From contig LS483371.1 of NCBI GenBank assembly GCA_900475325.1, positions 3,596,001-3,660,000 on the forward strand: 64,000 bases of DNA, written 5' to 3'. The DNA is from Paucimonas lemoignei (GTDB lineage Bacteria; Pseudomonadota; Gammaproteobacteria; Pseudomonadales; Pseudomonadaceae). Under the pieces are notes generated by a model. The model was not told where the DNA came from. It saw only the letters and a list, made by a program, of their open reading frames with translations, and searched no databases. Shown here piece by piece: positions 58,383 through 64,000 of this stretch. Made by a program: the position numbers and the translations under genes. Positions within the stretch are counted from its first letter, which is position 1; each line of letters opens with the position of its first letter.

Positions 58383-59672
58383 ATGGCTGACAATAAAGCG
58401 CAGTTGATCATCGAGGGCGCAGCCCCCGTCGAGCTGCCCATTCTGACCGGAACAGTAGGCCCGGACGTCATTGACGTACGCGGTCTCACAGCCACCGGCC
58501 GCTTCACATTCGACCCAGGCTTCATGTCGACCGCCTCTTGCGAGTCGAAGATCACCTACATTGACGGTGACAACGGGATCCTGCTGCATCGGGGCTATCC
58601 AATCGAGCAACTGGCCGAGCAATCGGACTACCTCGAGACCTGCTATCTGCTGCTCAACGGTGAACTGCCCACCGCTGAACAGAAAGCCCAGTTCGTGGTT
58701 GTGGTGAAAAACCACACGATGGTCCACGAACAGCTGAAAACCTTTTTCAACGGCTTCCGCCGTGACGCTCACCCGATGGCGGTGATGTGCGGCGTGGTCG
58801 GTGCCCTGTCGGCGTTCTACCACGACTCCCTGGATATCAATAATCCACAGCACCGTGAAATCTCGGCCATTCGCCTTGTTGCCAAAATGCCAACCCTGGC
58901 GGCCATGGTTTACAAGTACTCCATGGGCCAGCCCATGATGTACCCGCGTAATGACCTGAGCTACGCCGAGAACTTCCTGCACATGATGTTCAACACACCG
59001 TGCGAGATCAAACCGATCAGCCCGGTATTGGCCAAGGCGATGGACAAGATTTTCATCCTCCACGCCGACCATGAACAGAATGCCTCGACCTCCACCGTCC
59101 GGATGGCTGGCTCTTCAGGCGCCAACCCGTTCGCGTGCATCGCGGCCGGTATCGCAGCCCTCTGGGGCCCTGCCCACGGCGGCGCGAACGAAGCAGTATT
59201 GTCCATGCTTGATGAAATCGGCGATGTGTCGAACATCGACAAATTCATCGCCAAGGCCAAGGACAAGAACGATCCGTTCAAGCTCATGGGCTTCGGTCAC
59301 CGGGTCTACAAGAACCGAGACCCACGCGCCACCGTGATGAAGCAGACCTGCGACGAAGTACTCAAGGAACTGGGCATTACCAATGACCCACAACTGGAGC
59401 TGGCCATGCGCCTGGAAGAGATCGCCCTGACCGATCCGTATTTCATCGAGCGCTCGCTGTACCCGAACGTGGACTTCTACTCGGGGATCATCCTCAAGGC
59501 GATCGGCATTCCAACCAGCATGTTCACCGTGATCTTCGCCCTTGCGCGGACCGTCGGCTGGATTTCCCACTGGAAAGAAATGCTCTCCAGCCCGTACAAG
59601 ATTGGCCGTCCGCGCCAGCTGTACACCGGCTATGTGGCACGCGACATCGTCCCACTGGAAGACCGCAAGTAA
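58383..59672 (+). CDS. gltA: Citrate synthase, type II
   Basis: The product is 429 residues, the length of Gram-negative hexameric citrate synthases. Active-site histidine and aspartate regions are [40 protein letters not shown] and [15 protein letters not shown]. It condenses oxaloacetate with acetyl-CoA. It is divergent from sdhC. A strong terminator lies 16 bp after the stop. Confidence 0.96.
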   Translation: MADNKAQLIIEGAAPVELPILTGTVGPDVIDVRGLTATGRFTFDPGFMSTASCESKITYIDGDNGILLHRGYPIEQLAEQSDYLETCYLLLNGELPTAEQKAQFVVVVKNHTMVHEQLKTFFNGFRRDAHPMAVMCGVVGALSAFYHDSLDINNPQHREISAIRLVAKMPTLAAMVYKYSMGQPMMYPRNDLSYAENFLHMMFNTPCEIKPISPVLAKAMDKIFILHADHEQNASTSTVRMAGSSGANPFACIAAGIAALWGPAHGGANEAVLSMLDEIGDVSNIDKFIAKAKDKNDPFKLMGFGHRVYKNRDPRATVMKQTCDEVLKELGITNDPQLELAMRLEEIALTDPYFIERSLYPNVDFYSGIILKAIGIPTSMFTVIFALARTVGWISHWKEMLSSPYKIGRPRQLYTGYVARDIVPLEDRK

Positions 59673-59688
59673 GCGTTACGCGACAAAC

Positions 59689-59717
59689 AAAAAGGGCTGC
59701 CATTGGCAGCCCTTTTT
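59689..59717 (+). terminator. Rho-independent terminator after gltA
   Basis: AAAAAGGGCTGCC (59689-59701) pairs with GGCAGCCCTTTTT (59705-59717) around a 3-nt loop, with a T-rich end; the A run on the other side makes it bidirectional. Confidence 0.9.
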
Positions 59718-59730
59718 AGTGGCGAGACCT

Positions 59731-59804
59731 GTAGGAGCTGCCGAAGGCTGCGAGCGGCGGCGTGCCAGCGGAATCGCCTTCGCAGCCTTCGGCAGCTCCT
59801 GCAG
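59731..59804. repeat. REPIN, GTAGGAGCTGCCGAAGGCTGCG type
   Basis: GTAGGAGCTGCCGAAGGCTG (from 59731) and its inverted partner CAGCCTTCGGCAGCTCCTGC (to about 59802) flank a short spacer. It lies between the convergent gltA and START-protein genes. Confidence 0.85.
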
Positions 59805-59816
59805 GGTACCCCAGGC

Positions 59817-60422
59817 TTACTTCTCAGCCTTTTCCTTCAACGCTTTCAACGTATTGAACGGCGCGTCGACCACAAATTTGTTCGCCAGCCATGAAGGCAC
59901 GCTACCGCCTGGCTCGGTGTGCACCTGGTAGGTCACCTGAGTCTTGTTGGCACCCTGGGGCACGAACTTCCAGTAGCCGTCCACCTGCGCGACCCGAACG
60001 AACCCCTGCTCTTCAGGAATGAACTTGGGCTGACCCTGCAGCTTACGTGTCAGGCTACCGTCTGAACCTTCCTGGGTGGTCACCAGCAGCACCGAATCGC
60101 GAGGCGTCACCGGCCACGGGGTATTGAACTGGGTGTAGGTCCAGACGTTACCGCCTTCGTGCTTGAGCAGCTTCTGCGACTTGCACTCATGAATCCACGC
60201 ACAAGCACCGGCTACGTCTTCCTGCAGCGCACGCAGCTTGCCAATACTGGCATTGATCACGGTCTCGCCCCGGTAAGCCTTGTACTTGGAGCCTGCGACC
60301 TCACTCAGCGAAACTTTGATACCGCCCTCTTCCTTGGCAACCTGCCAGTCATCAGCATGCGCCGCAGCGGACATCAGCACGGCGACGCCGCAAATTACTG
60401 CCATTCGATGCAACGAACTCAT
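59817..60422 (-). CDS. Exported START-domain protein
   Basis: The product is 201 residues. A signal peptide (MAVICGVAVLMSAAAHA) precedes a START/StAR-type lipid-binding domain: DDWQVAKEEGGIKVSLSEVA, the SKYKAYRGETVINASIGKLR stretch, NTPWPVTPRDSVLL and TYQVHTEPGGSVPSWLANKF. It should bind a hydrophobic ligand in the periplasm; the ligand is unknown. From memory, a START protein lies next to gltA in P. aeruginosa too. Confidence 0.85.
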   Translation of the reverse strand: MSSLHRMAVICGVAVLMSAAAHADDWQVAKEEGGIKVSLSEVAGSKYKAYRGETVINASIGKLRALQEDVAGACAWIHECKSQKLLKHEGGNVWTYTQFNTPWPVTPRDSVLLVTTQEGSDGSLTRKLQGQPKFIPEEQGFVRVAQVDGYWKFVPQGANKTQVTYQVHTEPGGSVPSWLANKFVVDAPFNTLKALKEKAEK

Positions 60423-60479
60423 TGTCTTATTCCTTATTGTTTGAAGTTCCGGTCAATCAATTCGGGCCACGGGCCACAA

Positions 60480-60737
60480 TCACGCAACTGCTGTGGCTTT
60501 TTCCCACCAGGTGATCAGGCGAATCGCATCAGCCTGGTCCGCGCCACAAACATCTGGCTCAGCCTTGAACCGGCTGCACACCGCGGGCCGCTCGGGCTTG
60601 CCGAACAGCGCGCACAGTGATTCGACGGACAGATGCAGGCAGCGTTCACCCGCAGGCTTGCCTTGGGGCATCCCGGGGATTGGCGACGTGATGGAGGGCG
60701 CGATGCAACAAGCACCACAACCTGAGCGGCAGTCCAT
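60480..60737 (-). CDS. YkgJ-family cysteine-cluster protein
   Basis: The product is 85 residues. MDCRSGCGACCIAPS and the later RCLHL and RPAVCSRFKAEPDVCG form the zinc/iron-binding cysteine cluster of UPF0153/YkgJ proteins. The ATG at 60737 has AAGGG upstream and matches the family start; a GTG at 60746 adds three residues. Its function is unknown. Confidence 0.83.
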   Translation of the reverse strand: MDCRSGCGACCIAPSITSPIPGMPQGKPAGERCLHLSVESLCALFGKPERPAVCSRFKAEPDVCGADQADAIRLITWWEKATAVA

Positions 60738-60825
60738 GACCAGCACCCTTGAAAGCGAATTGAGGAAGGAATGATAACGGCTGAAACGACCGTTTGAAAT
60801 GCTTCAATGCTATTGCTTTACGGTG

Positions 60826-61494
60826 TTATTGCTTGAACTTGAAATCCAGTGCGGCGCCTTCCACATCACGTCGATTGTCGTTGCGCATCTGCAGTTGCAT
60901 CTCGTTGCTCAGCAAGCGACCGTTCAACTCAAAGGGGCCCTGATCAGGCGATCCACCTTTGTCGCCGAACATTTGCGGGAGGATGGGCTTGCGCTTGTTG
61001 GCTTTCGCAGCAGTCGTCGCGGCGGGCGCGAGCTCTTTGGCCAGCTCCGGCGGCAAACTCAGGTCGAGCTTGGCGTTGTTCAGGCTGGTTTCCTTGACCA
61101 CTTTTTTACTGGCCGCTACGGATTTCTTCGACGCCGCCTGCTTTTTATCAGCCGCTGACTTGGCAGCGGGCTTGACCTGGGTGGTCGTCTGATTAACGTT
61201 CGGGACAGCCGAAGCCTTGCCAGGTGCAGCGTCACCCTTGGCGATCACCGGCACGACAGGCATGTTAGGCGCAAAGTCATGCACAGGTGGTTTGACAGGC
61301 TCTGAGGCCGGGCTCTTGGCCGCAGCCACCGAGGCTTCAACGGCAGGAACGGCAGGCGTGGGGACACCAGGCTTCGCACTGGATTGTTGCACAGCCTCTG
61401 CGGCCACCTTGGGCTTGGGCGCAGGCGGGTCCTGAGCGTCACAGGCACTCAGTAAAACAACAACCAAAAGTCCAAGACAACGGAGAGCTTTCAT
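60826..61494 (-). CDS. Ala/Lys/Pro-rich lipoprotein of unknown function
   Basis: The product is 222 residues. The signal peptide ends at lipobox LLSAC (cysteine at about residue 18). The mature protein has a long low-complexity linker of A, K, P and V (KPKVAAEAVQQSSAKPGVPT) and a lysine-rich middle (SAADKKQAASKKSVAASKKV), then a more ordered end (KLDLSLPPELAKELA and GRLLSNEMQLQMRNDNRRDV). I recognise no enzymatic domain. A peptidoglycan or envelope-spanning role is only a guess. The ATG at 61494 is likely, though no strong ribosome site is seen. Confidence 0.65.
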   Translation of the reverse strand: MKALRCLGLLVVVLLSACDAQDPPAPKPKVAAEAVQQSSAKPGVPTPAVPAVEASVAAAKSPASEPVKPPVHDFAPNMPVVPVIAKGDAAPGKASAVPNVNQTTTQVKPAAKSAADKKQAASKKSVAASKKVVKETSLNNAKLDLSLPPELAKELAPAATTAAKANKRKPILPQMFGDKGGSPDQGPFELNGRLLSNEMQLQMRNDNRRDVEGAALDFKFKQ

Positions 61495-61618
61495 GGGCAC
61501 GAGCGACAGCGGCAGAAAGCTCTATGCTGGCCTGTTGCAAGCGCAATGACAAGGCGATAGCACCAAGCTGCTGACAAATAACAGTATTTGCACGACTGAC
61601 GGCGCCGAACCGAGCGAA

Positions 61619-63058
61619 TTAATAGCCCCCAACTGCCTCCTGACACAGCTGTTTTGCCAGCATTCCCAATGTCATTAGTGCCCGCTCAGCCTCGCGATTC
61701 CACGGAATGCCACAGTTGAGCCGAATACAGTGATTGAACTGTTCTGTATTGCTGAAGATCAAGCCTGGCGCGATGCTGATGCCCTGTTCCAGTGCTCGAA
61801 TATGCAGATCTTGAGTATTGACCCGGCCCGGTAGGCTCACCCAGAGAATGAATCCGCCCAGAGGCCGACTCATCTGAGTGCCCTCAGGAAAAAACTGCTG
61901 AACAGCCAATTGAAATGCGCTGAGGTTTTTTCGGTATTCCAGGCGAATAAATCGCAGATGCCGGTCATACCCGCCGTTTTCCAGATAAGCGGCCACACCC
62001 ATCTGCGTGACACTGCACGCCGAATGAGTGCTAAACGTCTGCAAGCGCTGAATTTCAGCCTGATATTTGCCCGCAATCATCCAGCCAATCCGCACACCAG
62101 GCGACAGAGTTTTGGAAAAACTTGAGCAATAGATAACCCGCCCCAAACGATCAAATGCCTTGAGCGCCTTGGTGCGTCCCTGCTCGAACATCAGCTCACC
62201 ATAGATATCGTCTTCGACAATCTGAATATCGAAGTCCGAAGCCATGCGCAGGAGGTGCTTCTGTCGGTCTTCAGGGATGGTGCCGCCCAAGGGATTGCTG
62301 AGCCGCGAGGTGAGCACCAACGCCTTGATCGACCACTGATTGGCGGCCAGTTGCAGGGCTTCCAGGCTAATGCCCGTGGCTGGATCACTGGGAATCTCGA
62401 TAACCTTGAGCCCCAGCAAATCAGCCAATTGCAGCAAGCCGTAGTATGCCGGAGACTCAGCGGCAATCAGGTCGCCCGGGCGCGTCAGCACCCGAAGCGA
62501 CATCTGCAACGCATCGACGCACCCATGGGTAATGACAATTTCCGAAGGATCGACCACAACACCCGCGTCGCGCATGCGGATGGCCACCTGACGACGCAGG
62601 GGCTCAAAGCCAGGGCTGAACATGTAGCTGAAAGCGCGCGGGCTGTGAAAGCGCGTGACCTTGGCGATCTGCTGGTGCAGCGCCCGCACCGGGAGGTAAT
62701 CCACGTGGGGTACGGCAGCGCCCAGGGGAAAAACGCCATCACGACGAGACTCAACCAAAACCTGCTGGATGATGCTACTGCGCGTGACCAGGCTAGGCCG
62801 TTCGACTCGCGCGATATCCGGCGTCGAGGCAGTCAGTGCGGGGGTCTGATGCACGTAATAGCCAGACTGGGGCCGGGCACGAATCAGGCCCTGGTCTTCG
62901 AGGTTGGCGTAAGCCTGCAATACCGTCGCATGACTGACGTTGAGCTGCGAGCTCATTTTGCGCACCGAAGGCACACGCTCACCGGGCTGATAAACACCAC
63001 GACGAATATCTTCAGCCAGTTGCTGAGCGATTTTTTGATAGAGAAGAAGATTGGTCAT
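61619..63058 (-). CDS. MocR-family (GntR-aminotransferase fusion) regulator
   Basis: The product is 479 residues. The N-terminal GntR HTH is LLYQKIAQQLAEDIRRGVYQ then PGERVPSVRKMSSQLNVSHA and TVLQAYANLEDQGLIRARPQ. A class I aminotransferase-like domain follows, with the PLP lysine in YCSSFSKTLSPGVRIGWMIA. MocR proteins sense amino compounds through PLP and usually regulate an adjacent gene, but no clear target (such as pdxST or gabDT) is adjacent. The start has a clear ATG at 63058. Confidence 0.88.
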   Translation of the reverse strand: MTNLLLYQKIAQQLAEDIRRGVYQPGERVPSVRKMSSQLNVSHATVLQAYANLEDQGLIRARPQSGYYVHQTPALTASTPDIARVERPSLVTRSSIIQQVLVESRRDGVFPLGAAVPHVDYLPVRALHQQIAKVTRFHSPRAFSYMFSPGFEPLRRQVAIRMRDAGVVVDPSEIVITHGCVDALQMSLRVLTRPGDLIAAESPAYYGLLQLADLLGLKVIEIPSDPATGISLEALQLAANQWSIKALVLTSRLSNPLGGTIPEDRQKHLLRMASDFDIQIVEDDIYGELMFEQGRTKALKAFDRLGRVIYCSSFSKTLSPGVRIGWMIAGKYQAEIQRLQTFSTHSACSVTQMGVAAYLENGGYDRHLRFIRLEYRKNLSAFQLAVQQFFPEGTQMSRPLGGFILWVSLPGRVNTQDLHIRALEQGISIAPGLIFSNTEQFNHCIRLNCGIPWNREAERALMTLGMLAKQLCQEAVGGY

Positions 63059-63261
63059 CGCAGCGCCTCGATATGACCGGCGACCTGTTTTTATGGATTC
63101 GTCACCAGAACAGTTACGAAGTGTACTGGGACAGTTTCCCCACTCGCCAGCAGAAAGTGCATGTGAATTATTTTTCTATCAGGCGAAAATGCCAAGCACT
63201 GTGGCATTTCTGCCAAAAAAAGGGGCATCGGAAAAACCGGTGCCCACTTTTTTCAATTTTT

Positions 63262-64000
63262 TTAACGATCTGGACCTAAACGCCCTTCTGCGTCGGAGAA
63301 AACGATCTCCACACGGCGGTTCTGGGCACGACCACGCTCGGCCGCGTTGGCGCTGACCGGAAACTGGTCGCCGTAGCCCTGAACCTGAATGCGTTTATCG
63401 TCGATGCCAAGGTCAGTCAGCACGTCCGCCACCGACTGGGCGCGGTCCTTGGACAGCTGCAGGTTTTCCTGCTTGTCACCGACGTTGTCGGTATAGCCCT
63501 CAATGCGCACTACACGCTTGGGGTTGAGCTGCAAGAACTGCACTACTTTCAGGACGGTTCGATTGGCCGAACTTTTGAGCTCCGTGTGCCCGGTATCGAA
63601 CAGCACGTCGCCCAGGGTCATGACCAGGCCCCGCTCGGTCTGGGTAGTGGCGAGGCTGACAATCTGGTCCTCCAGCCATTTGCCATGCTCCTGCGCGCTA
63701 GCCAGCTTGGACTCACGCAGCGCCAGCTGCAGACGCTGGCGGTCCATTTCCATTTTTGCCAGACGCTCGGTATTGAGCAGCAGATTACTGTGTTCCCGAG
63801 CAATCTCACTGTAGCGGCGGCTCAGGTAAGCGTAATGGGTGACATCGTTGCCGGTGCCCAGATAACTCGACAGACGCTCGGCCTTGCCCAGCAACTCACC
63901 CGCGCGGATCACATCCTTGGGCGCGCTGCGCAGCACATCGGTGTCTTCTTTGACTTTCTGAAAGTCGGCACTGGCCTGCTGTAAAGCCTGATCGTTGCTC
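63262..64000 (-). CDS. OmpA-family outer-membrane protein with DUF4398-like helical region, N-terminus beyond window
   Basis: The frame enters at the right edge of the window, so the true start lies beyond 64000. The visible 245 residues begin with a helical, coiled-coil-like segment (SYLGTGNDVTHYAYLSRRYS, then ALRESKLASAQEHGKWLEDQ). They end in an OmpA domain: LGDVLFDTGHTELKSSANRT, VRIEGYTDNVGDKQENLQLS and GDQFPVSANAAERGRAQNRR, which binds peptidoglycan. The helical part resembles DUF4398 proteins. It should tether the outer membrane to the cell wall. Confidence 0.85.
   Translation of the reverse strand, partial: SNDQALQQASADFQKVKEDTDVLRSAPKDVIRAGELLGKAERLSSYLGTGNDVTHYAYLSRRYSEIAREHSNLLLNTERLAKMEMDRQRLQLALRESKLASAQEHGKWLEDQIVSLATTQTERGLVMTLGDVLFDTGHTELKSSANRTVLKVVQFLQLNPKRVVRIEGYTDNVGDKQENLQLSKDRAQSVADVLTDLGIDDKRIQVQGYGDQFPVSANAAERGRAQNRRVEIVFSDAEGRLGPDR

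Overview
The window looks like chromosomal DNA of a fluorescent-group Pseudomonas. It is GC-rich. The block gltA / sdhCDAB-sucAB-lpdG-sucCD / brnQ / htpG / fabBA / hybrid kinase / gpsA / acyl-CoA ligase / thioesterase follows, as far as I remember, the order of the P. aeruginosa PA1580-PA1618 region. The intergenic repeats are also the Pseudomonas REP/REPIN kinds (TGTGGGAGCGAGCTTGCTCGC and GTAGGAGCTGCCGAAGGCTGCG types). I see no rRNA, tRNA, CRISPR array, prophage or insertion sequence.

The first 33 kb is accessory and metabolic. It opens with a truncated TpsB two-partner-secretion transporter. Next come a LysR regulator and a cluster joining a VOC protein, pxpB-pxpC-pxpA (5-oxoprolinase), an MFS permease and a second accB-accC pair. 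That cluster holds every part of a split urea-carboxylase-like biotin enzyme. A nemR-nemA electrophile-stress cluster follows (TetR, old yellow enzyme, two SDR-like proteins, NTF2-like, SRPBCC, MsrA), with a shared palindrome in front of both nemR and nemA. Then come an ectoine-type ABC importer (ehuBCDA), a GlxA-type regulator next to an isochorismatase-like hydrolase, a DapF paralogue lacking one catalytic cysteine, lldD behind a perfect FadR-family palindrome, an MFS transporter, two TonB-dependent receptors, and a LysR/VOC/GST group.

From 30.4 to 41 kb there is a lipid-metabolism neighbourhood: YdiI-like thioesterase, a frame-disrupted long-chain acyl-CoA ligase, SixA, DUF4389, GpsA, a hybrid histidine kinase, FabA and FabB. 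The gap at 32.6-33.5 kb has no gene but carries REP-type repeats and a 450-bp structured element whose core can fold as a three-way junction. OsmC, pirin, dienelactone hydrolase and HtpG follow; htpG has a recognisable sigma-32 promoter, and a small lipoprotein next to it has an AlgU-type promoter.

From 44.8 to 59.7 kb lie brnQ and the TCA cluster, with gltA divergent from sdhCDAB-sucAB-lpdG-sucCD. The window ends with a START-domain protein, a YkgJ cysteine-cluster protein, a Lys/Ala/Pro-rich lipoprotein, a MocR-type regulator and a 5'-truncated OmpA-family protein. All promoter, operator and function calls come from reading the sequence; no database search was run.
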